Shown here piece after piece: positions 32,610-44,789 of a stretch of 64,000 bases of DNA. The position numbers and the translations under genes are program-made. Positions within the stretch are counted from its first letter, which is position 1. Each line of letters begins with the position of its first letter. The DNA is from Lepas anatifera (lineage: Eukaryota; Arthropoda; Thecostraca; Lepadidae): the NCBI GenBank assembly GCA_034440635.1, contig JAOTON010002091.1:248001-312000 (forward strand), given 5' to 3'. The notes under the pieces were generated by a model. It did not search any database, was not told the origin of the DNA, and was given only the letters and a program-made list of their open reading frames with translations.

Positions 32610-34333
32610 TTATTAGTCATTTCAAAGAAAAGAATGATAACACTGACCTACAGTCTTATGAAGAGATACATTGAGAAGGAAACATGGTTTGCGTTCAGCA
32701 CATTGTCATGCGGCTCTCCTGCGCCGGTGGGGCGTTAGCCCAGGTCGCAGATCGGGGTCTTTCAAGTGCAGATAGGGTCAGTATAGGAGTAGTAAGGAAC
32801 CGGTGTTTTATGCTTGGAGTGATGCCACCATGGATTTTAATTTGTACTTGATGAGTGATAAACTGCACAGTCATGCAACCAGCGTCTCAGTTTTAAATTT
32901 CTGGTAACACTACTGCATTTTAGCAGTGGGTAATAAGGCTGCAAATCCTCGGACTGTCATTTCGTGCACGACATGGCATGCCATGGGTTGGTATTAATGA
33001 ACAGAAACACAACATGAGGGACGCTGCTTATCAATCTCACACAGCTGGCAATATGTTGATGCCTACAAATGTTTTCAAGTCAGAAAAAACGTGGCACCAC
33101 TGACAAAAGTCCCCTAAGATGCTGCGTCTTTTTTATTCGGATATTTTCTTTCATGTGCTAGCCCCATTGGGAATGAACTGTTTAGGGGAGAATATACAAA
33201 TATTTCAGCTATCGTGTATATTTCTTGTTTTTATGCATCTGATGGACTGCATAAGTGTGGAGTATATAATGAGTTACCTTGCAGGTAGTGGCGTACACAA
33301 GGGGGCACTAGGAGGCGCAATCCCCCCCCGAAATGGCTGTGCCTATAGTTAATGCCTAGCCGAAGGCTGTTCCAAGGCAAAGGAAGGGGATAACTCGAGC
33401 CACCGAAATGTTGTCCTGAATTCGCCCACTACTTGCAGGTATGTAAACATACATACATCGGAAAGGGGTCTGGCGTCAATGTGTCGTGGAGGGACCCTAA
33501 AGTGCCCCTCCAAAAGCCAATACGGTTAGAAAAACGCACGTTTGGGAATGTGTGGGACCGATCATGAACTACTTTATGCCCAATTTTCATCGACCTAAGT
33601 CAATACTTTCAAGGTCAAACAAGGTTGAATTTCAAATCTAAGCGGTGCTGGGGACCTATTTGGAAATGCCGTTATTATATGCGGGAAAAACCTGGGAATA
33701 TTCTAAACGCAAAACAGAGCACAGAGAAAAGGTTCAACACAATGTGTTCTGAAAATTTGAGATCAAATTCATGTAAGTTCACTGATCTATGAGGTAAAAA
33801 TATGAAATGTGCCCAATAATGTACAATATAACTGGTACCATAGCACCCTTTGGGCGGAAAATGAGGGGAATGAGACCTTTAAAAAATACCGTTGTCCTTG
33901 GTCTGTGACATTGACTTTGAAACTGAGAAGCTTTAACTATGAATTCGTATCAGAGCATACGCCATGTTGACTAATGTCATCTAATCGGAATACTGGGGTT
34001 AATGACTTTGACCTGTGATTTTGCACCTTGACTTTGATCTTCATGTAGGGGTGGCCTTTAAAGGGAATGTGGCACCTGGGTCGAATCCAGGAATTTAGCG
34101 TAATGAGGGGTATGTTTAGCCGAAAATCATGAAAACGCCCATGATTTCTCTGCAAAAATGTGCAGTGAGCTCAATATTTTGATTTTTAGAATGTTCCCCT
34201 AGGGTGAAAAATAAACCCCTGCCTGGGGATGACGCCATGATCTGGCAACTACTACCATATCCTTCAAGGGCTGCAAGGGCTTCAAGGGCTTCGTTTGGCA
34301 CCGTGACGTTAGCGCTGTCGTCACACCAACAGC
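32610..34333. repeat. Non-coding repeat-derived stretch, unit 2
   Basis: This is the counterpart of 3060-4815: a hAT-like end (AGTGGCGTACACAAGG near 33287), then the TGACCT-type repeat and a GGGCT-TCAA run before the LINE-A tail. No gene. Confidence 0.6.
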
Positions 34334-34601
34334 TCATTTATTTCATTTCATTTATTCAGGCTTATCAGCAACATGTATGTGGAAACCCAATTACAGCTGA
34401 AGTCAAGCAATAAAACAGCACACCAATGAATATTTACAATGCAACCGTGTAACAATTTAATGCAACCTATTCCTGCAAGAGTAATATAAAACACTCGATA
34501 TAAAATATACACGAAGCTATGAATATGAAGCAAATAAAAATACATCAGAAAAACTGCAATACATTAAGACATGAAAAACGGCATAAAATAAGACAAGAAG
34601 C

Positions 34602-37600
34602 CTAAAATGGATGAGCTTTAACATATTTCCTCACCCTGGCTCTAAAACTACTAAAGTTCGAAGCGTAGGGGTCTGCCTCGGGACAGCGTCCAAGATGGCC
34701 ATTAAAAGCAATCGCTGCCCTGCGAAATAAGCCTCTTTTGACGGTCTCCACACGAGGCAGGGAAACATGTAAAAGGTGGCTTTGCATCCCCCTGGTTCGC
34801 CGCTGAGGTACATGGAGTGGGAAGCTCCCGAGCAGACAGGCGGAGTCCACCTTCCCGGTTATGATTTTGAGTACGAAGCAAATGTCGTACTGGAGTCTCC
34901 TCTGGGACAGACTGCTAATGTTGAAGAGCTTTAAGAGATCATGGTATGACAAGGACTGAGATGGTCGAGATGTGTGAATGTTGGATGCGAGCCAAATCAA
35001 AAATTTATGTTGGACCCTGTCTAATCTGTCCAAATGACATCTTGCAGCTCCGCCCCAGATGACACATCCATATTCCAGAATTGATCGAACATTGCCAAAA
35101 TATGAGCCAAAATTGGTCCTTCCTTAAGTCTTCCACCACCTCGGCCAGTCTGAAGAGAGCGCATTAACAGACCCAACATCTTGTTTGCCTTGCTGACGAT
35201 GATGTTTATATGCTCTGAAAAGTTCAATTTGGAATCTAACCAAATGCCGAGGTCGCGAACTTTGTCCATGTGCTCCAGAGGTGTGTTTCGAATTTTGTAG
35301 ATTGCCGGGATGGGGTTCCTTTTTAAAGTAATTCTAAACGAATGACATTTTGAGGGATTCAGATTTAGCTTCCAGGATTCGGACCACTTAGCCAATCTAT
35401 CTAGATCAGCCTGGAGCAGTTCTGAGTCTTCGGGAGTATGAATTTGGTGGTAAAGCTTCACATCGTCAGCAAATAGCAAAGAATTTGTTTGAATTTCGTT
35501 TGGCAGATCATTAATGAACAAGGCAAAGAGCAAAGGAGATATTTGACTGCCTTCCGGTGTTCCAGAGCGTTCATCCGTCCAATGAGAGCACCTTCCGTTT
35601 ACGACAACCCGTTGTTTTCTCGAGCAAAGGAATGATTTAAGCCAGGACAGCGCTTTTCCAGACACATTATAAGATTTTTGAAGCTTATAGAGTAAGAGTT
35701 TATGATTCACGCTCTGAAAGGCCGCAGAGTAGTCAATGTAGATTATGTCAGTTTGATGGCCGGAAGAGATAGAGTCCCACGCCGTTTTTAGAAGAGTTGC
35801 CAAATTAGAGTCACATGAGCGGCGCGGGACAAATCCTTGCTGATATTCAGACAGGACTGGTTGAACATGAGTGAGAAGGGTCTGATATACGCATCTCTCC
35901 AAAATTTTGCCGAATAGCGGAAGCAGAGAGACACTTCGGTAATTTTGAGGTGATTTCCTAGATCCTTTTTTGAAAATCGGGACAATGTTGGCCTCCGCCC
36001 ATCTGCCCGGGAATATCCCCTCTTCTATTGATTTCCTAAATAGGATGCAGAGAGGGAGCACCAGCTCGTTACGCAATTCCTTGACGACTCCAGCACTGAT
36101 ATCGTCAGGCCCGCAGGCCTTGTGCACCTGCAAATCATCCAAGACAGCTCGAACTGTTCCCTCTGATATCTCAAATCTGTCCAGAGACGGCAAGTTATAC
36201 TCTGTGACAGTGGGGTAATCAGCAACATCAGGTGGGGTAAATTTTCTCGCGAAGGTATCGTTAAGCAGGTTGGCTTTTTGAATGTCATCATAGATTTCGT
36301 GTGTTCCATCTAACAGTGATGCAATTCGTCCCTTATTCCCCCTGATGCACTGTAGGTACGACCAAAAACGTTGTGGATTTGTTTTAAAGTTTCCGATCAT
36401 GCCCTGCAAATGCTTAAAATATTTGTGAGATGACAGAGTTTTGAATGATCGCCGCGTTTCCTCGAAATTTTGGATGGTCTGGTCATTCCTATTACGCTTC
36501 ATATACTTGAAAGCTCTTTCTTTCTCTCGCAGTGCACACCTAACCTCAGCGTCAAACCAGGGGGGACATCGCCGGCGCAACGTGACAGTTGGCACATGAT
36601 CGCGAATGGCGGCTCTCAGCACATCATAAAACATATCCACCGCCCCCTCAGCATTGAGGTTTAACAAAGCCTCCCAAGGTACAAGCTGAAGACTCCGCCT
36701 CACGCCGTCAAAATCTGCTCTTTTATAGTTAAGCGCCGTTGACCTATTCACAAGGGGTGTTTGAGGTGCAACAACCTTAATCTCACTGATAATTTCGGAA
36801 TGGTCAGAGGGAAAAATACCACTTCTCACACAGGACTTCACGTGAGCACACCTAGAAAACGCTAAATCCAGAAAGTTGTTATTCCTTGTGGGTCCTGTAA
36901 CACTTTGGCAGAGACCAGCAATATCACATTTCTCTATCAGTAAGATAGCATGTTCCGACATTCGTTGATAAACAAGTGTGGACAAAAACGGCCCTGTCTC
37001 TACACTTCTGTACCACTTAACATCTGGTGTATTAAAATCCCCAAAGCACACAAAAGGTCTTCGCGGATATCGGGCTGCAATGGCAGTCATCACCTCAAGA
37101 GAGTTCCTAAACAGATGTGAATCACCTGGGGCACAATAAAGAACACACGCGAGTAATTTGGGTGTCGTGCCGATCTCGATGACCAGCGACTCCGTTCCGT
37201 CAGTCTCTAAGTCTTCTCTCCTCGTGGAAGGAAGCCTGCTGGCAATGGCGCACGCCACTTCCCCGCGTGAGTTGGCCTGTCTCTTCTGTACCATGTGTGG
37301 TCCGGTAATGCCGACTGCAGCTCCTCTGTTCCTACCGACTCGTCCAGCCAGGTTTCAGTCCAAGATATGATATCATATTTCTCAAGCTCTGTCGAACATG
37401 CCCTGAGTATGCCTAGTTTATTTCGTATGGAACGGACATTTTGCGTGATAATACGGAGTTATTCTGTTTTTGCTTGAGGAGGTCCGGGATTCACCTCTAC
37501 GTCTCCCGCTATAAGCAGTCGCGTCACATTAAAAGTTGAGGTAGAATTCGTGCTGTGCTTTACTGCACTATGAAAAAACATGGGGGCGCGTCCCAGCTTC

Positions 37601-37737
37601 TCTGTTCCTGGGTTCGCCACTGCCGGGGCAGCCACACGCCCGAGGGCATGTTGTCCATTCCGTCCTGTCGCTAATAGAACCAGCAACAGCCAGAGATGCA
37701 TTGTGAAATTCGGATGGGTGAAGTATTGAACCGCCAC
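34602..37737 (-). pseudogene. LINE-A polyprotein, dead copy in unit 2
   Basis: A 757-codon frame (35021-37294) holds most of the endonuclease and the RT core, including FADDVKLYH. The 2A motif GDVEVNPGP lies at 37480-37506, with candidate starts at 37581 or 37737. Lesions are an in-frame TAA right after PQAKTE (about 37458), the frameshift after WYRRDR shared with the other copies, and a 1-bp loss near 35104 (TATGAGCC where the others have TATGCAGCC), which shifts the RT C-terminus into 34602-35033. The unusual RT residues (AFQSV, SGTPEGS) are the same as in copies 1 and 3. Confidence 0.85.
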
Positions 37738-37798
37738 TCTCGCAGTCGATATATTTCACCGCTCAGACGGCTCGCTTAACCACTCGGCCACTGTCGCG
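37711..37798 (-). repeat. tRNA-Ser/Leu-like module at LINE-A 5' end, unit 2
   Basis: This is as in unit 1, with one change in the D-arm side (GCGAGCC instead of GCGCGCC) that weakens the anticodon-like stem. Confidence 0.5.
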
Positions 37799-38255
37799 TT
37801 AGCTGCGGCGGGCAGTAGCTTTTAGCGCTCGTGGCCTGGCGAAATCTGGGCGCGGATTCTGAAGTTTGGGTGACTGCTAGGACACCCTGACCAACACAGA
37901 GCCGGCTCTAATTTACCTATACCGGATGCGTACAGCTTGAACAATGTTACACAAAGACTAAGGCACCACCAGAGACCTTCTTCACCATAGGTTGCAGAAG
38001 ATTGCCGCGTAGTTCTTGCATAATCTCTTATAAATGACGCAGCGTGCTACACCCGTCCGTCACCGTCGGCGTTCCACCACGACTGAGAAATGCCGAGAAA
38101 TGTGGCCGCTTGGCTGGTGTAAACTTTGGGTACATTTCATGTAGGGTTTTAGCTTTTTTCCACGGAAATTTTGAGTTTCAAGACAAATGATATATTGAGT
38201 AACGGGTTCTCCGGCATGCTTTACAACTTGGCTACATCAGTTAAAATCACATTAT
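37799..38255. other. Non-coding flank 5' of LINE-A, unit 2
   Basis: This is conserved with 8284-8746. At its right end the sequence continues directly into the interspersed repeat, which gives the empty-site form for the unit-1 insertion at 8747. Confidence 0.5.
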
Positions 38256-39797
38256 AAAAGGAGCCACATTCCCTTTAAATATAACCCGATTATATGACGT
38301 TATTACGGCACTACTCGGTCCACAGTGCAGGCAGACTGGTACGATTTAAAGAAAAAAGTTAGGTCTGACTTTAAAAGTGCGGAAAAATATATTTTCAAAA
38401 CTATTTCACCAATTGACGTGATCATTAATTCTCTCAGATATGACTATGTAGCGTTTTCTGGCACCGAACAATCTCCATCCACTTTGGAAAAAATAGATGG
38501 GGGACTTAAAACCCACTCCACACCCATACTGGAGAGGATTCTGGCACTAACGCGCTGGAGGGGGCCTGGTAGGCCCCCTCCGATCCCGGAAACTAAGAGG
38601 TGTAAAAAAACGCCAGTTGGAGGGTGGGTGGGGGCTATGGTGATCTACATCATATCCACTTTTATTGACCTAAATCAGTACCTTCAAGGTGTGATTAGGT
38701 CATAGATTTTAGATATTGGCCATGGTGGGAAAGTATTGGGAAATGCCAAGATTATGAGCGAAATGGACAGAAATGAGCCGAAGGCAGACCAGGATCATAG
38801 AGAGAAGGTTGCAAGGAATATTCCCTACAATTTTGTGGTCAAGATCATCCAAGGTCATTGACCTATGAAGTCAAAATATGATACACTACCTATAATGTAC
38901 ACTATGACAAGCAAAATAGCAACTGTTTGGCGGGAAATGAGAATTGACTTTTCCCAATGACATTTGACCTTGCCCTTTGACCTTGATATTGAGGTGTCTG
39001 AACTATGACGTCATAGCATGATGTACTTCAGACAGGGTACCGCCATTTAACCGAAAGCACTGGGGTAAATGATCTTGAAAGCGCCTAAATGACCTTGACC
39101 TGTGACCTTGACCTTCATGTGAGGTTGCCTTGACATATCATCCCGATTATATGGCCTTATGACGTCACCACTCGATCTCCAACGCAAGTGAACTGGTCCG
39201 ACCGATCGATTAAGGCGATCACAAAATACAGGTCTGACTTTGAGAGCCTATAAGTAAAGAAAATGTTCGACCAATTTTCAAAACATTTTACCAACCGACG
39301 CACCTTTAAATTCTCTCAAATGTGACCAAGTATCGTTGTTCGGCTACGAGCGGTTCTTTGGCCATCTCGGAAAAACAGGTGGGGGCCTCCGCAGCCCCAC
39401 CACTGCGCGTGTTAAGGCTTAGGTCAGATGCAAATTGTCACTAAAACACTGTGGAGCACGTATTTGAGGATAGTTTCCTCTTATCTCAGAATTTCATTAG
39501 GATTTTGCTTCATCTTTTGGTTGGGGGTGCCCAACTCACTATTCGGAGAGGGGGACACGGCACATCATGGGGGTGCCCCGGCACCCCCAAAGACATAGAA
39601 ATCCACACACCTGCTTTAAGGTTGAAAGCATACGATTAACTGATAATTTAACAATCGATTAAATATGTTAGCGTTTCTTTATGAATTTCAAACAGGCACG
39701 AATGCATTTGAATGCATACAAAAATGATAAAAATACAACTTTATAAACAACTTCGTAAACGCCAGGTAACTTCAAAGCCCAATAGCAACACTTATGT

Positions 39798-39799
<2 letters not shown>
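38256..39799. repeat. Interspersed repeat with clustered TGACCTTGACC motifs, unit 2
   Basis: Two related halves begin with CCCGATTATATG (38286 and 39157) and run through GGTCTGACTTT, AATTCTCTCA(G/A)AT and a GGAAAAA(A)TAGATGGGGG / GGAAAAACAGGTGGGGG block. It is therefore a diverged direct duplication. TCAAGGTCA-type words occur repeatedly on the minus strand (38970-38995 and 39090-39118). No coding frame is supported. It may be a decayed DNA transposon. Confidence 0.6.

Positions 39800-39847
<48 letters not shown>
39800..39847. repeat. (AT)n microsatellite left of the Penelope-like fragment
   Basis: This is a pure AT run. A second one stands at 40471-40520 on the other side of the Penelope-like fragment, whereas unit 3 has one run only. 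Confidence 0.95.
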
Positions 39848-39849
<2 letters not shown>

Positions 39850-40466
39850 CTACCACATCTCTCAGCAGACGACTCACCATGCACCTACAGGAAGGATCAC
39901 CTAAACGACACATGCAGGAGTACCACAACACAGATATTACACGAAACATATTGACAGAAAACACCACAGTCCTAGCACAGTGCACTGATCATCGCAGACT
40001 CACGACACTAGAAACACTGTACATCCGAGACACGTCACCCATCATCAACATCCACACCAAACAACTCACACACCTTCCCCTATATGATAGGAATATTCGG
40101 TGAATATTTAGGAAGCATTGTAAGCGTGTTTTATTCCTGTTATTTGTGATATGTGATGTTTTAGACGTGATTGAGGTGTTTGCTTGGTATTGGTATTTTT
40201 GTGTTGAAGGATCATTTGTCGATATGCTGTGCGCTTTCATATTAGGATTCAAAAATTCAAACTGATTAATACTTTTAAAGAGCGTCGATTTTGTGTGTGA
40301 TCATGCCATAAGCTTGGTGAAATATTACTATGTGAAACTTAAACCTATTTTATGTCCTTTGCTACGACTTTGCACAAACATACCAAAAATAACATTAAAC
40401 TTATTCGTAGTATTGAATCTAAATCTAAAAAACTTTCTGCGGCTAAACAAGCAATTGTATTTAATG

Positions 40467-40471
<5 letters not shown>
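39847..40471 (+). mobile_element. Penelope-like element 3' fragment, unit 2
   Basis: The 85-codon frame at 39846-40103 carries the end of a GIY-YIG endonuclease domain: TTTSLSRRLTMHLQEGSPKR, HNTDITRNILTENTTVLAQC, ETLYIRDTSPIIN, then a stop. This layout is characteristic of the C-terminus of Penelope-like elements. About 260 bp of 3' non-coding sequence follows. Then a frame reads KNNIKLIRSIESKSKKLSAA and ends IVFNEQ at the AT run, similar to a Penelope-like N-terminus, as if a second copy began there. The whole sits between two (AT)n runs and is missing from unit 3. Confidence 0.7.

Positions 40472-40520
<49 letters not shown>
40471..40520. repeat. (AT)n microsatellite right of the Penelope-like fragment
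   Basis: This AT dinucleotide run is followed by CCCCTTCTCTCTAGC, as in the other units. Confidence 0.95.
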
Positions 40521-40523
<3 letters not shown>

Positions 40524-40634
40524 CTTCTCTCTAGCATATCGTGTCCCTGATCAAGTGATAACAGACCGGACTCCTACGATCTAGAGCTTTACATTTAACT
40601 CACAAACCCCCCAATGCCAGCTGGTGCCAGCTGG

Positions 40635-40668
40635 ATTGTATTGTATTGTATTGTATTGTATTGTATTT
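40635..40668. repeat. (TATTG)n pentanucleotide repeat, unit 2
   Basis: One or two units longer than in unit 1; same flank (CCAGCTGGTGCCAGCTGG). Confidence 0.9.
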
Positions 40669-42480
40669 TCCTCGTGGTGCTCATCCAAAAAATACTTCTT
40701 CACGCAGTTTATTAACACCAGGTGATGCACACATTAAGCGAATAATAGCTATATGTTTTCAGAGTATCTAGGCTAGCCGCCTTCTCCGTTCAGTGCAAGT
40801 AATTCTGGTGAAACCGTTGATTAAATCACAGGTGAACTTCACACCCTTCTCGCAACGCTCCTCGGGACGAGACGACGCCACCTGTCGGTTACGGTAATAA
40901 CTAGCAAACAGAGAAACAAAGCCATCCCGCTTCGTTTTCAAAACAGCTCCGATCGTCGCACTGGCTCGCTATGTGGAGGCGTCGGTCGCGCACACTCTCG
41001 CCGACCGAGTGGGGACCTAGACTCGAGTCGGACCCAGTACCATCACACCAGCATACCGTCTTCCGATAATCATGTGCGAATCTATCCAAAACAGAACTGC
41101 TATCATACAACCGGCGCCAAAAACATCACGGTAAGCTAACACGCGCATTGGCGGGGTCTGAGCCACCTTCGCTTTGACGAGGAGGCGGGTATCCGCCCCA
41201 CTAAGATCTTAAAAACCACGCTAGATAGCGAAAAACGGTACACGGCGTTGGATAGCCCATCAAAATTTAAATCGAAAACATTTATGCTATTTGTTTTTGT
41301 CAAGTAACATTTAAGGTCACCAGAGGTCAAGTCATGTGAATGCCTTGACACCACAGGAATAGCATGGGAAATAAACTTTCAGTCATAACATCTGAACTAG
41401 TAAAGATATAGAAAAAACATCTATTTAATTGGAATCCTCGCAAAAAGCTCATTCGAATGATATATAATATGACCTTGTTAAATCAGGTGAAATCTAGGAT
41501 TGACCTTACCTGAGGTCAGATCAAAGTCCAATTAGATCAAAATGCATATCATCAGAGCTGCAAGGACAGAGTAAACCCAATGCTGTCAAAGTAAACGCTC
41601 TACCACTATCTCTTACTAAGTTATTCAGTTTAAACCATTTTTCCCATGTATTTCCAATGCAGACGTAATGGATCGCACCTGGTCTTAGTCATCGATATCC
41701 CATATGCCAGAATGACTTTTGGAGAACTTGGTAGGCTCATTTTGTAATACAAGTTGCAATTGGATAGGTTCACCCAAACCTGACGTAGGCTGTCTTAGAC
41801 GTTTTTAGGTGAGGTCACTTGACCTGCATTGGTTACCTGACTGAGGTGACCCAACCTTTAAACTTTGACAAAAGTTGTAAGAATTATCCGAAAAAGGGAT
41901 GCCAAGTACAGCGGCGCTACGCGCTGCCGTTTTTATTTTATACGCGAAACAACCGAGGGGGCGGGTACCGGCCCCGTTGATGCGCGTGTTAACAAGGAAA
42001 GTCACAACATACTGGCGTACACATACACATCTTGAATGCACGAAGCTATGTATTCGTGTATGCGAGCATGTATCAGCATGCAAACGAAATGCAAACGCAT
42101 CACCATGCAAACGCAAACGTTTTTAGAGCACGCGTTTGAATTCACTGGATGTGTTGCTCTGAATACCATGGTTGGAAATCCGGGGAGAGGGGGGTCAAGA
42201 CCCCCCTGGATTTTGGGTCTCCCATAGGCCCTGTATGGGGCTTGCATTGCGTGTCAGCATTAACCCACTCAGGACCCCTCTGCGTCGGGAAGAGATCTCC
42301 AGCCATGGCGAATACTAAGTGTAGCGTGTTGCTAGTTGCTGGTGCGTGATATACAAGTGATCTCCTCCCAGATTCTGATCTAAATCGTGCGAGACACAGA
42401 TCGGCATCGTGCCGGGTTGGTTTCTGACGAGAACATTTGGCGAAGAACATGGTTGCTGATAAGAACATCACACCGAGAGC
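40669..42480. other. Conserved non-coding stretch, unit 2
   Basis: This is the counterpart of 11195-12990, without the 18-bp duplication of unit 1. No supported gene. Confidence 0.5.
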
Positions 42481-42484
42481 ATTT

Positions 42485-44785
42485 GGTGAGCCAGAGCAGC
42501 TGGTTCACCGACTTCTTATTACGCCATGTTGTGATAGCTGGCCATTTCAACCACCGTCTGCCTAACTTGGGATCGACTGTCGTACCACATATGATTGCAA
42601 TGTACAATATCCAGCTGCCAAACAAAAGCCGTCCAGCCTACCGCGCGGGGTCTGGTCTCATTGACGTTATAGCTGCTAACCGACTGGATCTGGTGGATCT
42701 AGTAGATCTGGCGGATCTGGTGGATCTGCCGGATCTGTTGGATCTGTTGGATCTGTTGGATCTGGTGGATCTGGAGGATCTGCTGGATCTGGCGGATCTG
42801 TTTGTTCTGGTGGATCTGGCGTATCTGTTGGATCTGTTGGATCTGTTGGATCTGTTGGATCTGTTGGATCTGGTGGATCTGGTGGATCTGGTGGACCTGT
42901 TGGATCTGGCAGATCTGGTGGATCTGTTGGATCTGGTGGATCTGGTGGATCTGGCGGATCTGGTGGATCCCGTCTGTGTCACCAGGAGTCCTTGTGGCGG
43001 GCATTCCTTATGATTTTACTAAGATTGCTTTGTGCTGTGGTAAGCAATTTCTCCCTTCCAGATTTACCAATGCGCTAAGGTGTTCATTTAAAATGATTGA
43101 CATAACAGCACTTAACCATCAGCTTAGAACAGTTGATTGGGTGCAGGTTTTTCATGCTCATTTCACGACACACAATTTACATGGCTTCCAGCACACACTG
43201 ATACGGCATTTAAACATAGTCGTAACACTAAGGAAAATAACTCAGAGACGGAATCAGGCATCGCCAGCATCAGAATAAGCCCAACGTCTTATACATAACC
43301 ACCGTAGAGTTCTCAATGCAGGTGATCCAATCAAGTATCAACGCATAAATAATCATTGCTGTTTTCCCATTCGTGACGACAGTAGCACATTGCGCGAGAG
43401 AGAAATTCGGGGGCACAGCGGCCTCTGGCGGGTGGTGAGGCCCTAAGCAGCAACCGTTCACCCCCTCCCTCAGAAAATGGCTGGCGCGTTTAATTATTTT
43501 TTACGTTTATGTAGGGCGGAACACTGCAGTCAAAATTCTATTTATTTATTCATTTTACCGCATCAGGACAAAGAAGTAATTACACTGCAAGGAGTAATTG
43601 CACCTTTATTGCATCTAGTACCCGCCGCACCAGTTGAAATATTAATCCCAAGAAATACCACAAGTGCTTTTAAAGTTCAACTAATAGACCTCCGTACACG
43701 TTGCCTAATATTACCATCCATGAAGTCTTCTAAAACCGCAGGCGTTGACGGGATAAGCAAAGATATTCTCCAAAAATTATTTAATGGCGTCGGGGAGCCT
43801 CTTCTTGACGTAGTTAATTCTAGCCTTACTTCCTGTTCCGTACCCAGACCTGGAAACATGCAATGGTGACCCCGATTGCACAAAGTAGAGCAAAAATGCA
43901 TCCCAAACCAGGCCTATGTCATTACTATCAGCGATCATGAAACAAGTAGCATGAATTGTTCAACAACAACCAACCAAACACTTAGATGAACACTATCTGT
44001 TTTCTAAGGCACAACATGGCTACAGAAAATGTTATCCAATTAAATAGACTTTTGATGTTGTTACTAAGGTATTTAGGGATTACAGATAAGGATATGGGCA
44101 AATGAATTAAGTATTTCGCCCACAGATAACAGTAAAATTTTGATACTGGTATTATCGGATCTTCAAAATGTTTTGACGCCATTCTTCATACCAAAATATT
44201 CCAAAAACTCTCGGTTTACCGCATAGAGACACAGTGGTTCCGTAACTATCTCACCGGTCGCACGCAACAGGTCAGTAAGAGGATCTGACGCCACCTACCC
44301 CATCTAAAAAAGTCGTAAAATAATATTGGATGTTCTTCAAGGCGGGGCCACCTCATGTTTACTCGACCTGTTGTACGCTAGCAAACTGAGCTCCAATCGG
44401 TGATGATGAAACCACAGTTTAGTGCGCCGCCGATACGCAAGTACTCGTGAGTGGCAAGAAGCGAGATTCACGGCAAATTGTGACTGGCATGCAGATCACC
44501 CTCAGCTCTTGATATGCCTGTTTATGTCTCAACAGTGTAAAGCTAAACACAGACAAAACTCAAATGCCCGTACTCGGCACGCTAGCAATGCTACGTTGCT
44601 TGCCCTGCGATGTCGCTCAATTTTGGTGGCACAGTTGGTAGAGAAAATGGTGTAGTCAAGAACTTGGGTTTAACCATGGCTTGCCACTTCAGCTTTCAAA
44701 ACTACATTGACACGATGAAACGCATATGAGTAGGACTTCTCATTGCCTTGAGTCTCGCACGCATCATGTGATATCATATGAGTCT
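42485..44785 (+). pseudogene. LINE-C relic in collinear form, unit 2
   Basis: In order: endonuclease piece (HVVIAGHFNHRLPNLGS, SGLIDVIAANRLD); the 9-bp array; endonuclease-RT linker (ITALNHQLRTVDWVQVF; HRRVLNAGDPIKYQRINN; SGLWRVVRP); RT start (PVEILIPRNTTSAFKVQ; SSKTAGVDGISKDILQKLFN; GEPLLDVVNSSL); palm remnants (FSKAQHGYRKCYP; TGRTQQVSK); and RT C-terminal part (KTQMPVLGTLAMLRCLPCDV; KNLGFNHGLPLQLS region). It is a CR1-like LINE with many lesions. Reading continuity across 43740 (KTAGVDG) shows this arrangement is ancestral to the inverted one in units 1 and 3. Confidence 0.78.
42683..42969. repeat. 9-bp tandem array (GATCTGGTG-type), expanded in unit 2
   Basis: About 32 copies of a 9-bp unit are translated as a DLV/DLL/DLA tripeptide repeat inside an open frame, and as RST/NRS or HQI/QQI repeats on the other strand. 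It interrupts the LINE-C endonuclease after AANRLD. Confidence 0.96.
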
Positions 44786-44789
44786 CAAG

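Larger units (their letters stand above)
34334..37798 (-). mobile_element. LINE-A copy 2
   Basis: This is the same insertion as in units 1 and 3, with the AATAAATGAAATGAAAT-type tail at its left end. It is the most continuous of the three in the endonuclease-RT part. Confidence 0.85.

Noticed and set aside
42638..43004. Ser/Arg-rich and Gln/His/Ile-rich proteins on the minus strand
   Set aside because: These are the reverse-strand readings of the 9-bp array.
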